A stretch of DNA of 64,000 bases from Bolinopsis microptera (GCF_026151205.1 NC_087076.1:2441902-2505901), one strand, 5' to 3'. Positions 1 to 13,011 are shown, counted from the first letter of the stretch. Translations and numbers: made by a program. Notes: a model not told the origin generated them from the letters alone.

Positions 1-1836
1 TCTTGGAATTTTAAAAAGTTGCATTATGTGATTTATGAATTTTCCTGGTAAGTGATTTTCCTCTGTGTTAACTTTATTAGGAGTTAAGGCTTGATATGAT
101 ACTGTTGCATCGATCGTATAAAAGCTTAAAAGGTTTAAAACTTGTCAATCAATTTTATGTCACTTCATTTTATATTTTAAAGTTGTCTCAACTTTTGATG
201 TTTAAACATTTCAAAGAATGATCATTATTAAGAAAATTATGGGCATTTATGAGTATGACATTCAATGCTCTATTTTCCAAGTAATTTTTCAAGTAATCTA
301 TAACGGCAATTCAGTTTCTTGTCTATTTTGTTAACTTTTGGCATTGTGTAGAACATATTTTACATTATCATCAACTTATCTTTGTTCAAGATTATTGTGA
401 ATGATTTGACCCGTAGAGGTTTAAAACTTAACTCTTTGAATAATCTTAATAAGCTTAAGATATTAGCCGATGATAGAGTTGCTTGGAGAAACAAATTTTA
501 ACTCTAGCTGTCTTGATCTGTACTGATCACCATTTTAGGATGACTTGATTTCTTTTAGGGGTCTTGAATATTTTAATGGTGTAAATGTTTCTTAATAATT
601 ATCTACTATTATACTTAAATAACTTACACTTTAGAGAACTTACACTTTACTGAGTGGGGATTAAGTTAGTAGAAATACTGAGAAATAGGCTCATTTCTAC
701 AACAGAATATTCTACAGCCGTTCAGTGGCAGATGTCACCTTGCTGATTGAGCCTATTCATTCGCCATCTTTGTCAGGCCTGATAAAAAGAATCGGATATT
801 GTTTTATCCACCATGCATCACGTCCTGTATACCTGTCACGTGCATATTTCAACGGTTTTCTGAAAGCATTATCTCCTTTATCTCATGATAAATATCGTAC
901 TAAGGCTGTTGGTATTACTGAATATATTGGATAATAAATGCGCCCTTTGAAATTTATGTTCAGCCCTTTTATTCTGTTTATAAAGCTGCCATCCGGCTCA
1001 CCAGAGCGTGATTGTGGGTGGTTTTGTCCATTTCATTGAAGTGGACGGTTGACAGGCGCCCAGCAATTGTAAGGATTATTGCCTCAAAACTGCTCCCGTT
1101 CTCAAGATTTCAAACCAATGGCAGCCCTGCCTCTCATCCCAGCCAATAGGAACACAGCAGTGGTGCACGTGACACTTTACTATTGTGAAACTTTATTGCT
1201 ATTGGATCAAGGATTCGACAAATTGAACCGGTGGGATTCTTGATCAAGAGTCGAATGAGAGCAAGAGTTCGCTCATGACAGCCATCCATACGACTGGTAT
1301 CCTTTAAAGAGCACTCTGTCTTTTGTTTTCTGGCACTCTGATACTGAGATCTTACAATTCTTCCCCCTTCCGAACATTTAAATACAAAGTTCTACTTCTA
1401 GTTGTCCCTCTGACTTTGTAGAAGCTGTGGGGTGATCCGCCACTATTCGACATAAACCCAGAATAAAACCCGGATATGGCTGTCTATCCCAGTTTAAGTA
1501 AACAAAACCCGTGTCCTTGAAGAAGCTGTTCAAACTTTGTGACTCAGCTGCCAATCTCTGATCGGGACGTAGCCACGTGTCCTATTCAGTTGTAGATCTT
1601 TGACACTTGGACTATTGATGTTAGGTCTAGACTCGTTTTTAGGACCCCCAAATTGAGTTTGGCTCCCCTTTTTGTCGGTACAGTCACGTGTACCAGGAGG
1701 GATCATTGATTTTTGTAAAAATACTTTTAGTAATATGTTAGATAATGTAGACCGTCGTTGATGTTTTATCCCATAATCCTAAAATCAACAAATGAGCTGT
1801 TACAACATTACTTCTTCTCAGATGAATGCTATATAA
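1..1836. other. Upstream region without a supported gene
   Basis: AT-rich flank upstream of the homeobox gene. It presumably carries its 5' UTR and promoter, but I could not place a transcription start. A 69-codon open frame at 725-934 has no recognisable domain and no ATG start, so it is not called. I see no repeats with clear ends. Confidence 0.4.
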
Positions 1837-4800
1837 ATGATGGACGTGTACTACAACGCTCACAATGCGGGACACCTCAGTTCGGGAATGTTTGGGGGTT
1901 CTGCCCCCTTGCACCCCCTATCCTCCCCTGCACCCTCACATTCCTCTTGCTCCATCATGCAGGTCAGTTTTCTTTTGAGTGTACTGGGTATGCTAATTGT
2001 GACAAGGTTTACCAGGTGTTTTGATTTATACAACAGATTCATGGTATTTCAGATATAGGGAGATCTTTGTAATATATTTATTTTGGGCTGCTTCATAATT
2101 GGCCACAAAATTCTGCAATTTTCCCTTTGAAAATAGTTTAGCAGTAGTAAGAATGCAAAGAAAAATGTATCTGGAACGCACTTTACACTTTGATAAGGTT
2201 TTGTAAAGATTTATTATGGTATGATTGAATAAAATTGATTCGATTGTAGCCAACAAAATGAATTGTCAAAATATCTAAATTTTGTTAAAAAGTTAAAAGA
2301 ATGCAAACACGGTAATAGCGTTGTATTAAACCGCGTTTTACAATATATAATCATGATGATGTATTTCTTTAAACTTGAGTTTCTAGTTCAGTTCTAGCTA
2401 GCTATCATCCAGACTTGATCAATGTTTCTGAAATGGCGAACAATCGACCGAGATTACTCTTCACATAGAGACCTTTTATTATTCTAAAATTTGCTTCGGC
2501 AGAATAGAATTATCAAGATTAGTATTACCATGGTTTTGTAACTTTGTGTTTCTTACAAGAAGGTAGGGCAGTAATTACAGTTGAATATTGACAGACACCC
2601 CTTTGCAGGCCCCAATGTCGGACGTCTTCAATTCCGAGTACATGAACAACATGCAAGCACACAGTATTGGGACTCATTGCTCTAAATCACCCACCCCCTT
2701 TGGTGTCCAGGATATTTTAGGAATGCCGCAGGTTGGTCTAGGATAAAATGCTTGCTGATCATTCGTCCGGCTTACCTGGCTAGTTGCCAGGAATGAGACC
2801 GGTCCAGTGTCCACAGTGTGATGGTAGAGTCTTGGTAGAGTTCTGGTAGACTACTGTAGGGCGCTCTTTCTACCCGTTTTATAAGAAAGTGTAATGAGTT
2901 CCCATTCCTTATTTTATTATAGAGACGTGAGAGAGATATTTTCACAAATTTCTAAACAGTGGTGCAAATTATTCAGGTTGAGCAGAGCAGACACCATAAA
3001 GTGCCTGTGGTTCACATAGCTAAGAGATATGACGGTAACAGGAATAGCTCGTTTGGAGCAGCTTTTGTATCGGAGGATGACTACGACAAGATCGTAGCAA
3101 CGGCAGATGTGCTGGATGAAGTAACGGCCCTAAGGCTCGGTCTAGAATATGAAGGTAAGTGGGTGGAGTTGATCGTCTACTTTTTGTATCTTCCCAAATC
3201 TGTTCGCCAGACTGATCTCATTGAAATGTCTATCATTCTCAGCCATTTGACCAACCTACTCACAATATAAAGTTTTCTTAATTATCCTCCTGGTCTTAAT
3301 TTCACACCTAACCTCGAACTATCTGCTGGCTTATAGCTCACTAGCAATATCCTGGTCTGTTCATTAACAAGTTTCCAGTGAACTCACCCTTCCTCACGAA
3401 TTGACGGTTAACAAGAAGTTGTGGTCCGTTAAACTTAAAGTGCTCCTATCGTACGCCAGTCTGACAAATAGACAGCAATAACAATTTGTCACAGCTCTCC
3501 TCTGGCAACTACTTCTTGTAGTATTCGTGAGTTCTGACTTTACATTCCACCAACAAAAAGCTCCCAATATTTCCTTAAAGAAATCCTAATCCATAAAGAT
3601 CGAGCGATCAACGTAATTCGAGATCTAAGATTAGTTACATTAAGACTAAGGGAATTGGGCTTTGTTTTCCCAGATCAATATTTAGTTACATTAAACCGTA
3701 AGGTTAGACTTAAGACTAAAGACCAAAAGAAGTCTCTATAAATAGACAGGATCAACCCAGACCAGGATGACCGTCCAATGTTGCAAGATTTGCTTCATTA
3801 CGTTGCACTTTTATTACATTTACCCTAACAGTTACAATAAAATTTTGTGGTCTGACACAAATTGTTATTATCCTGGGTTTTAAAAGTTCAATAATGCCAT
3901 ATTTTAAGATTCCAAGAGATGGATGTAATATGAATGAGTTCTAGGACACAAAATAATCCTCAAATTGTTATTTTCTAGACTCCTGTACTAATTCAATGTC
4001 TGACACTGGTAACGTGACTGCATAATCGATAGGGCGGATTTGAGTTGTACTGCACCCCGTTTAATTGCTTCTAAAAATCACCGTTACCTACTAAATGTGT
4101 TTAAATAGTCTCTCAAGGCTGAACGGTGGGATTTAGGGTTTAACCCAACCAACGGGCCACGCTCGAAGCCTGTCTCCCAATGAATAGCCCATTGTGTCTC
4201 CTCCTGCACTCCCTCGATAAGTTCCTCTGACATGGTTCCTGGGTCACTGAGAGGGAACCTTAAGATACACTGGGTATAATATTGCGTGTACTTAACTTTT
4301 TACCAAGTTGAACGATAAATCGAAAAATTTGTCAGGCAACCCGCATTATCAATTCAGTTAAGAATTTAATAAACATTCCTGTGACCTATGGAGCTTAACG
4401 GCCGACGAGGGGTGGCTAGCCTATGTAACAATTCTCAATGAGGGTAGCCGCGCCAAATTAAAACTTGTAACACTTATTGAGATCTGTCCGGGCCCTAATT
4501 GTTTACCTACAAAGTACACAGGGCTATCGATCTACCGAGTGCTTCTGAAAACGATCTCATTTAATTATGAGAGGTTCAAGCTAATTATAAGCTTGTCTAG
4601 TAGTCCCTCCTAATTTAATATCAGTCAGCCTTGGAGGCTTGCTTTTCCCCGTGAGATCATGTTCCCTCGCTGCTAGCTGACACTTCTTCTTCAGAACTTC
4701 CACTCACTTCACCTGGGAGCTGGACATTTGTTGCGTGGGGGTAAAAGCCTGGACTGACCTGTCATCATTGCTAAATAGTAGTAGGGATAGCGAGGCGGGA

Positions 4801-7673
4801 TACCGGGATAAAGGCGTTGTAAAACGGACAGTTAAAAGAAGAATAGTACTTTCTTGTCACGTGCAGTATACCGTCATATCATGTGTAAGACTCTAAAATT
4901 AGAAATTACGTTCTACGGATTGAGATAGACCTGTGATCTGACTTGAACAAAGTGGTAGTAGACCTGCAGTTACGTGCTAGAGTACTGAGGGGTTGAACTC
5001 AAGTCTACTCGTTGAACATAGTCTAAAGAGGATAGACCAATACATCAGACTAACACGTTTGTAGTACCCGAGATAACTAGAGCCGAGAAGTTAATTCGAA
5101 GTCGGTCTCAAGGCATCCATTTTTGGTTTTACAAGACGGGTATCATCAAATAAATTATTCAGGGCTTATCAGTACCGGAGCTTTGGTTTAATCTCTACCA
5201 CCGTCTCATAATCTCCAGCAGCCATTTACATTCGTCCTCCAATCTTAACAGAATTTCATGGCTCTGAAGCTTCACAGGGCGGTCAGAATTTTGTCAATCA
5301 AGTCTTAAGGTTGTGCCCAGTATTCATCAGATTAAACACTGTTCAGTGTTGAAGACCCCAATCTGCCACCCCTCCATAGTGAGCTTGCAGGAAGGTCAGC
5401 AAATCAATCGCCGAATTGTTGTCAGCTGGACTCTGGCAAATAGACTTTATGTTCTACTTATAACTTGATTACAGTTGATGGATTGTGGGATAGCTGACCA
5501 ACCTAAACTTTGTGATTAATTGCAAACGTCAACGCTAGCTACACATACTCATGATCAAGTAGAGTGGATTGGTACAATGGAACTGTCTCGTTTCATCAGC
5601 ATGAAAATATTTGATAATCTCTGTATGTTGGTACACCAATACTATTACAAGTTGAGCACTAGTTAAAGTTTGACTCAAGCTATTCTTATGGACTAGACGA
5701 GTTCCAAAACTCAAAACTTAGAGTTCAATCAAAATAATGATTTGACTAAATGCTAGGAAAAGTAATGATCTTAGTAGTTATTAGTGACAGTAATTTTGGG
5801 CTAGTTTTATTTCCTTAATCTAAACTTTTCTACAGCCACCGAAAATTTTTCATATTTTATTTCCACGATCCACACCCTCTATTGAACGTTATCCTCATAT
5901 TTTCACTGAATCCAAGACCCACTTCTCTATCCAGTATCCTCTGAGGTACCTCTTATTTTGTCGGGCCTTTGATAACGATGAGGGGAGCGGTCAAGGTAGT
6001 ACTTGAATTAAATTACTAAATTACTCACAAGAGATTTATTTACATAGTAAAGGGGCCTAAAAGTGAGGGATTTACAATGATTTGATAGACGGGCGGTTTC
6101 CTAAGATTTTCTTGTCGGATAGACAAGAATAACGATTTATATTGAAGATGAAAGGGTTGTGAGCCTTTGTATACGAATTACGAGCACATGTACATTGCTT
6201 AGCAATGGTTTCCAACGGAGGACGCTGTCAGGGACTGTATCACAGATACTACACACTCAAACCTTCTAAATCTAATTGCGTTCTTTATGCCGCTCTGATG
6301 AACCAGTTTTTGATTGAGGGAGTTAGATCCACTTCAAGAAAGGTCTCTAGTAAATCCTCAGTCGAACTGCAATGAGGACTGGTATCGGTCGACATAGCAC
6401 ACCATACCCATTGCCCATAAAGTTTTCAATTTTAATAGTCACATCAAATTCTCATAATTCCTGAATTAATATTATCACAACCTGTTACAATAACTCCTCT
6501 CACCCCTCTCTCGTCCTAGTCATGATATTTCCTAGTGTCTACGTTAATCTTAACTGTTACACCTCGCAACTCTGTCTAATTTTCCATTAACGGGCAAAAC
6601 AAGACAATGATTGCCAATTAAACAACAGTTGAGTGTCCTGTTAATGTCAGATTTGGTGACACTCTTGACTTTGTGGGGAGTACATTTGTCTCCAGCAAGA
6701 CCCATTATCTTCCTCTTTATCGGCCATGTGTGAACTTTACCCCATCTGTAAACCTTATACTTAGGTCATCAGCTCATCACTCTACATTCTTGGCATTTTT
6801 GGGATACTTGGGACACACACTACACTTGTCATGAAGTTCAGTGTCATTATATCCGCATTTGAAACAAGTGACAGTGAGACAGGGTTAGCGCTGAAAACAT
6901 AATATTAACTATTCCTAATCATCTGTTATAACCGTGATTACTGATCAGCTGGTTAACTCAAGACCAATCACTAAACATTATCCTCTCAAACTCAAAGACA
7001 GACTGTCTTTAGCGTGTCCTATTAACATAAACGCGAATTTTGATCACGTGATAATTTCAGCTACGATTCCTATTGGTCCGCTGAGGAGACACCGGAAAGA
7101 AAGGAAAGCTAGGACTGTGTTTACGAACGATCAGCTTCAGTTGCTTGAGAACCGCTTCAGGTCTCAGGTAAGACTACTAATAGTAGTAATAGTACTATAG
7201 CAAGATCAGGTTTATAGTAGCTATAATAATAAGGGGTGTAAGCATTACCGTATATCCGTAGTTTTATAAAATATATCTGCCTCTTCAAAGTAATCGCTAT
7301 AGTGATGCTTGATTGCTATGCTTCAGTGTTTTACCTTGAAAAGCACTTATAGTAAATTTTTCCAGCCAAGACTGTCAAGTTTAGAGCGGGAGGAGCTAGC
7401 CGAACAGATCCAGCTTTCAGCAACTCAGATCAGAGTTTGGTTCCAGGTAAAACGCGAACAAATTTTTAATTTTTACAAAATATGGTCTTTGATACTCGTA
7501 CTGGTCTGTAGGAAACTTGTTAAATGACTGTTTCACCTCACCGTCAAAAATGATGGTTTATAATTATATTATTAACGACAAACCAATCTATTCAGAACAA
7601 GCGTGCCAAGATGAAGCGAGACAAGATGCAAGTGGAAGAAGAGGGACATCAATACTCAAATTCCGTTATCTGA
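1837..7673 (+). CDS. Homeobox transcription factor, ANTP-class NK-like (BarH/Bsx-like)
   Basis: Six exons: 1837-1962, 2609-2731, 2977-3154, 7061-7167, 7366-7446, 7596-7673; 230 aa. Exon 2 encodes SPTPFGVQDILGM, an eh1/TN-type motif of the kind that recruits Groucho co-repressors in NK genes. The homeodomain occupies about residues 150-209 and is split by introns after homeodomain positions 23 and 50. The invariant residues R5, F8, L16, F20, W48, F49, N51 and R53 are present, and position 50 is Gln. Helix 1 (KARTVFTNDQLQLLE) is most like BarH/Bsx. Helix 3 ends WFQNKRAKMKR, which is more Engrailed-like. Position 24-25 is Pro-Arg where most ANTP homeodomains have Arg-Tyr. The protein stops about 15 residues after the homeodomain. 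The start chosen is the first of two tandem ATGs. The exon 2 donor (GTTGGT) is weak. The family is firm; the orthology group is not. Confidence 0.88.
3155..7060 (+). other. 3.9 kb third intron of the homeobox gene
   Basis: Bounded by donor GTAAGT and acceptor ATAATTTCAG, joining phase 1 to phase 1. I see no nested open frame, RNA gene or structured repeat in it. It is by far the longest intron of this gene and a natural place for enhancers, but that is inference. Confidence 0.6.
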
Positions 7674-7908
7674 AGTCCTCCTCCCCACGATAACCAACCA
7701 CTCACACGGCGGAATTGTTGCATGCTCCTTAGCCAACCATGGAGCTTCGCGTCAGTTACGTGACGACGATCGACCAATCTGTGTGACCTATCAGCAGCAC
7801 GTGATATTGCACTGAGTTCGTTGCACGTGAGTCGTGAAGTAGAGGAGCAGAGACGACCTCGTTAGAATGCTGCCAGATGAGATTAGGAACTGATTCTGTG
7901 TATATGTG

Positions 7909-7914
7909 AATAAA
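7909..7914 (+). terminator. Candidate poly(A) signal of the homeobox gene
   Basis: AATAAA lies 236 bases after the stop codon, in the expected orientation. Confidence 0.5.
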
Positions 7915-9003
7915 GATTTTGATTAGGCTGCAAAGAACAACGACAATTTAGGATTGTGACTCTAAAGTGTCTACTTATAAGTTACTAAGGTGTCTGGTTT
8001 ATTTGAACAGTAATAATTTCCCTTAAACTTTTAAGCCTTTAGACGTCCAAGATTTCCGTTTTTATTACCTCATAGTTTTGGTAGCTGCATAAACTAAGAT
8101 TATCAACGAGAAAGTTTCCCAGTTTATGGCTTATGTCCAACTCTAAATTGGGTAGTTCATTTAAGAGAATGTACGTAACAGACCAGTAACCTCCCCTCAT
8201 TTACTTGTTGCCTGGATCATAATCATTGACATTTATTGTGGATTTCAAGGTTTTATTAATGATAATAAACTTGTGTATTAAATGATATTGCCCCTAAAAT
8301 AAGTGGAACCCCACTGGATTTAATACAAATACATGTTTTTCAGTTGACAGATCTGATTACAATGAACTTGATATTGCCTCGATTAAATTGTTAAACGCGT
8401 TGTTTTAACTTGAAACCTTATGCAACATCATTCCTTTTATATTGACGCTGATCCCGGGATCGAAGTAAGACAGGGTGTTTATGTCAAATCACCCTGAGGG
8501 ATCCATTACCTCTTTAAACGACACTGACTTTCTTGACATGGGAGTTTATCGTTAAATGCTGCGAAACTGGTAATCATATAAGAGACAATAATCTGTCATA
8601 TCTGCGGTATATAATTAGATATATGTACAATGTTTGACATGCTTTAATCGGAAATATATTCAAACTTAGTTTTAAATACGACGCCGTCATATTCCCAGTA
8701 TTGACACAACAGCTTCAAGCTTAAATCGGGGAAGTGGAAACACGGAAATTATTTTTGACAAATTCAGGTAAGAAAGATTTCTGATCTTAGCGAAGCTTGC
8801 TGATCGGTTATCAACACATCACAAATCCAAATTGTAAAATCAACAGTAAGCAATAATAAACAGTACGCAATGAATCCTCAATACTGTTACCACTGAAATT
8901 GTGCATAAAAACCAATCAATTCAATTGAGTCAAACAGGCGTTAAGGGGGCATACCCCAAATTTGTCCAGACCAAATGACCTCATAGGCAGTTCAGTGACC
9001 TTC
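7915..9003. other. Intergenic, nothing recognised
   Basis: AT-rich sequence between the homeobox 3' UTR and the first inverted-repeat element. No open frame, RNA gene or repeat could be supported. Confidence 0.5.
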
Positions 9004-9684
9004 TAGCGCACCGTTTCCACACCAAAAAAAATTATTTTGAGAATACCTATTTTTGTAATCGAGCATTTCCTGGTTAAGAGTGCAATTTTCGGAAAAAATT
9101 ATTTTGTGGTTGAGACGCTATAAGTTAATCATTTCTTGCGGTATCGGGTTGAAATTTTGCTCGCCGTTTATTCACATCTATGTCAAGGTGTGTGTAAAAT
9201 CTTGATATTGTATCTAAAAAGGCTGGTGTGTTATGAATTTTTAAAGTCAAAAAGCTAAAATTATCCTTTTCAGGCTTATTTTAACAAAAAGTCAGTCAGG
9301 GAAGATCGGATTATTTGATGCTTGACATCAAATTGTTCTCTGAATTCTGGCGCAGTTTTTGATGCCCTCAAAATGTTTTTACTCATTCACCTTCTGATCT
9401 ATTGGACCTCAAAGCCAAACAACAAATTTAGGCACATTTTTCGTTTTTAATATTTACTGATTTTTCTAAAATTTTGATAGGAATGTGCTAGTGACTTTTT
9501 GAAGGGTGCAAAATAACCGCAACTAGCACATTTATATATGAGTTATGAACAACAAAACATCCTAAAATGCTTCCCTTTGAAGTTATGGGAGAAAATGTGA
9601 TTTTTTGGCTTTGCAGATAAAAAAAATCACATTTTCTCCCATAACTTCAAAGGGAAGCATTTTAGGATGTTTAACGGTGCGCTA
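9004..9684. mobile_element. MITE-like element, TA target site, 10-bp TIR GCGCACCGTT
   Basis: The sequence TAGCGCACCGTT at 9004-9015 is matched in inverse by AACGGTGCGCTA at 9673-9684. Reading the outer TA as target duplication gives a 10-bp terminal inverted repeat, consistent with a non-autonomous Tc1/mariner-superfamily element. The interior has no coding capacity and ends in a long perfect hairpin (9555-9672). Confidence 0.6.
9555..9672. repeat. Perfect hairpin, 52-bp arms, 14-nt loop
   Basis: Left arm 9555-9606 and right arm 9621-9672 are exact reverse complements with no mismatch, separated by 14 bases. It abuts the right terminal repeat of the enclosing MITE-like element. A transcript would fold into a long perfect stem. 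Confidence 0.95.
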
Positions 9685-9794
9685 TTAAGTACATTAAGTA
9701 CATTAGAATGAGATCAAATTAACGGACATTTGGCACCTGACAAACCGTAACAAAATACAATGATTAAATATTACAATAAAAAATAGTACAAAAA

Positions 9795-10042
9795 TCACAA
9801 ACAAATTGGTTCTTTCATTCTGGGGCAGGTATGGGGGTATCTGTATTTGTGTATAGTCCCTTGAATATACCATATTGATAATAACATTGTCGTGAGACTT
9901 AAAATGAATATTATCAATAACGTCCAGAAAAAGTAGGGTGCCTGGGGAGAGGTCATAGTGAATGCGAGGACGAGGACTGCGACAAAAACTGATAATATAC
10001 TGACTACTTGGCATCTCCGTCCCATCGAACTTAACAACCAAC
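9795..10042 (-). CDS. Possible last exon of a small membrane protein
   Basis: An acceptor-like site (CAATTCCCCAG) precedes an open frame of about 80 codons. It encodes two hydrophobic stretches separated by a short polar loop, then a basic tail ending CPRMKEPICL. An overlapping open frame of 112 codons in another frame (9703-10041) also has a hydrophobic segment, so the coding frame is uncertain. I recognise neither product and could not find upstream exons. Confidence 0.22.
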
Positions 10043-10427
10043 CTGGGGAATTGAGGTTAATAGTTACTAGGAGTAGGAGTCATGAAATTTATCACTTCAT
10101 AAAATTTAGGCATAAATTCTTCGAAAAATGAACGATTTTCCACAAAAATTTCAGTTAGATATTTGCCTTAGTTCATTATTATTCCTTATTATTCCAGTCA
10201 TTTTGCTTTCAATTTTAAGCATGTAGGTGGTGGTCTGAGTTGTTTCACATTATGAAATTTACGATCTGCCCAGTAACTACTAAAAAATACAGTGATGATG
10301 GCACAGTACAAAATGATAGATATACAATAGTGATATTTAGTCTCTCAATCAGATAGTTTAGTTTACTTACACTCAGCATATCTTATCATACCCCTTTCAC
10401 ATACAATTATCATTATGACGCCTCACC

Positions 10428-10940
10428 AGATGGTCGAAAGTTTTGACCAGTGTCCAGTTCTTTGAGAAAATCCTTCTTCCCCACATAGAATCAGTTCGAG
10501 CCTCCATCAACAACCCTGAGCAGAAAGCGCTACTGATATCAGATGTGTTTCGGGCCCAACACACACAGACACTAAAAGATCTGATGACAGCCAACAACTG
10601 CATCCTAGAGAAAGTTCCAGCTAATATGACCCATCATCTACAGCCCCTGGACATATCTATCAATGGACTGGCTAAGAAATTCATGCGCAATAAGTACGAA
10701 GATTGGTACGCGAAAAACATAGTGTGTCAGCTCAATGGAGGAGTTTCATCAGACAATGTGAAAATTGATACCCGCTTGACAGTGATCCGTGAAGTACACG
10801 CTCGTTGGATCAACGAACGTTTTGTATATTTAAAAGGGAGGCCAGATGACATAAGGAAAGGCTTTGAGAAGTCGGGTATAACTGATGCTTGTAGATCAGA
10901 CTTTACGGTGGATGATAATCCATTTGCAGATCTTGTTTAA
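10428..10940 (+). pseudogene. Truncated pogo/Tigger-type DDE transposase
   Basis: The open frame encodes the C-terminal part of a DDE_1-type (pogo/Tigger/jerky) transposase. It has LLISDVFRAQH, holding the second catalytic Asp, and HHLQPLDISINGLAKK, holding the third acidic residue, followed by a C-terminal region ending in VDDNPFADLV. The N-terminal DNA-binding domain and the first catalytic Asp are absent. The frame is closed upstream by a stop at 10416, just before a WSKVLTSVQFF segment typical of the domain interior. It is a 5'-truncated relic with no visible terminal repeats. Confidence 0.8.
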
Positions 10941-11340
10941 ATCTCTAGCTATCCGTACCTCTAGCCATTTGTTTTATTAGTAGCTGTTAGCTATTCCAGT
11001 TATTTCTATTCATTTAAAATATAAGCCTTTTTACTTGGTCAAGCCATGAGGCATAAATGACAGATTATAGAAAACTAAAATTTCAAATATTATTTCACTT
11101 GGATATGAAGAAAAAGCCATCTTTCTATGGATTTCAGGGCCACAGGCCAAATGCCAAAAGTTTGGTTAGCAAAAAATTTATGCAATTAATTTGGTCTGCA
11201 AAAAATTTGGGCGAGAGGCCCGCTCAAATTTTTTGTCGCCCAAATTTTTGGGAATTAAGGTATTCACTAATGACTCCCAGTGGTGTCAAAAGGCGCCATT
11301 AGAAGGTGTAATTGGAATCGTTAGTGTTATGGTCGGATCA
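10941..11340. other. Intergenic, nothing recognised
   Basis: Sequence between the transposase relic and the next palindromic element. It contains a short inverse-repeated patch around AAATTTGGGCG (about 11201-11252). An 81-codon open frame at 11057-11302 has no family resemblance and is not called. Confidence 0.4.
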
Positions 11341-11573
11341 GACGGGCCGTGATTGGAGCCGTGACAACTCTCACGAAGAGTCACGTAGTATGTTTAGAAG
11401 TCATGAAAGTTTTCACGTTGTCATGTTGTGAGAATAATTTGTGAAAACTGCTAGTCACGCGTTTCACGCTTTTCAAAAGACGTGAAACGCCAAAATCCGT
11501 ATCCTTGGCACTCTGTTGTCACAGTCCGTTGAGCACTTCGTGAGAGTTGTCACGGCTCGAATCCTGGCCCGTA
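11341..11573. mobile_element. Short palindromic MITE, ~35-bp imperfect TIRs
   Basis: The left end carries GAGCCGTGACAACTCTCACG. The right end carries its inverse, with flanking GGGCC matched on both sides. An inner inverted repeat (GCGTTTCACG and CGTGAAACGC) lies near 11456-11488. There is no coding capacity, and I did not identify the target duplication. Confidence 0.6.
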
Positions 11574-12429
11574 TGTTCCGACACTTAGTCCTTTGAAATG
11601 GTGCCAATTTTGTGGCAATTATTCCACTGTTCATTATAAGAAAATTAGATTAAAAACTTGTTCTTACTTTGGAGAGGAGCTCCCCCGTAGCCGTGTAAGT
11701 TACATTGTTCCCCCGTGCCTTTCAAAACGTAGCAACCCTCACAAAATGACAGTAACTGTCTCTCTGAATCTGAATCTGATCGCCCTGTGTCAGAGCTAGA
11801 AGCTAGATTGTCCGCATCATGAATTCTCTGCATGCTTATCAAAGAAATAAAGTAAAGGTTTAAATACTAACAGTTAAACAATAGCTGCGTCACATCACAC
11901 ATGTGACTGATTATTCGCTTAATTAGATTTAATAAATGTATTGACATTATAATTTAGTAATAATACATGGTTAACGATTTATATTAGCAATATGGTATTG
12001 ATAGGGAGGTGACATAACCATTTTGAAATAAGTATATTATTTCATTTTGGAGGTGAATTAAAATGGCCAGTCCTCTATAAGTATTACCTCTAATTACCTC
12101 TAATCAAGATACGTGAGCTGCAACCACGTACCTGCCACATACCCGAGCAAATGAAATGGTGGACTTTAGAAATAAAACTAGGACACAAACTGATGTCAGA
12201 TAGAAAAACTAATAAATTGAAGCATTAAATATCACAGAGAAAATACTGCCAGCATGATGACTCCAACACAATAATCACTCAGTTATAATTTATGATTGTA
12301 TCTAAAATGTAACGTAATACCACACAAATGTACAACAAACTAACATGCCAAAACTAAGAGCGAGTCGGGAGAGTCATGTTACACTGGCAAGAAGTACACA
12401 CATCTGTATCACCACAGTAGGAAGTACAT
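11574..12429. other. Intergenic, nothing recognised
   Basis: AT-rich sequence. Overlapping open frames of 65-68 codons on both strands (11593-11842) lack any recognisable feature. Confidence 0.4.
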
Positions 12430-13011
12430 TACCTTACAAGACATTTTTATAACGTACGAAATGCGACGGTTTTCCCGAAATTTCGCCATATTTTCGGACC
12501 GCCAAAATTTCGGTCGTCGTAATAGAATCCGTCGCATTATTTTTAGCTTATTCCAATAATTGTGGCTAGATCGATTCATTTTGTTCTTGAAAAGTTAGTG
12601 ATATGATGGTGGGACAAATAAACACAATATTCCATGATGAATTTAATGTCAAGTTATACGTTTTAAATTTACAATAAATTACATTTATGTGCTAACATAA
12701 ACGTCTTATAGACTAAGTCAAGATAAACAATTTAATACCAAACTCAATAAGTGAAACTGAAAGATTCGAGCCGGACCCCTTAGAGGAAGATGAAAAAATC
12801 ATTTATAAGTTTCATTTTGTTTCAACATGATTTTACCGATTTTTAGAAAATTTTGAATTTCCTTTGTGTCAGAAAACAAAATGATGAAAAATACCCTTAT
12901 TTTCTGTGACGTCCGAAATGTGACGGTTTTTGTTCAATTTCGCCATATTTTCGGACCGCCAAAATTTCGGTCGTCGCACATTGGTCCGCCACAAAAATGT
13001 CTTGTAAGGTA
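12430..13011. mobile_element. MITE with 19-bp TIR and internal duplicated block
   Basis: TACCTTACAAGACATTTTT at 12430-12448 is exactly mirrored at 12993-13011. The outer TA fits a Tc1/mariner-type target. Just inside each end lies a directly repeated block of about 65 bp (near 12458-12523 and 12912-12977) containing AATTTCGCCATATTTTCGG and AAAATTTCGGTCGTCG. No transposase is encoded. Confidence 0.75.

Noticed and set aside
725-934. 69-codon plus-strand open frame
   Set aside because: It begins with a non-ATG codon, has no domain resemblance, and no splice partners were found.
1829-1836. TATATAA-like sequence
   Set aside because: It ends immediately before the homeobox ATG, so it cannot serve as a TATA box for a transcript containing that start.
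11057-11842. Open frames of 65-81 codons on both strands
   Set aside because: They overlap each other or repeat sequence and show no conserved features.
12760-12780. GATTCGAGCCGGACC resembling a tRNA T-arm
   Set aside because: No matching acceptor, D or anticodon stems could be built in the preceding 70 bases.
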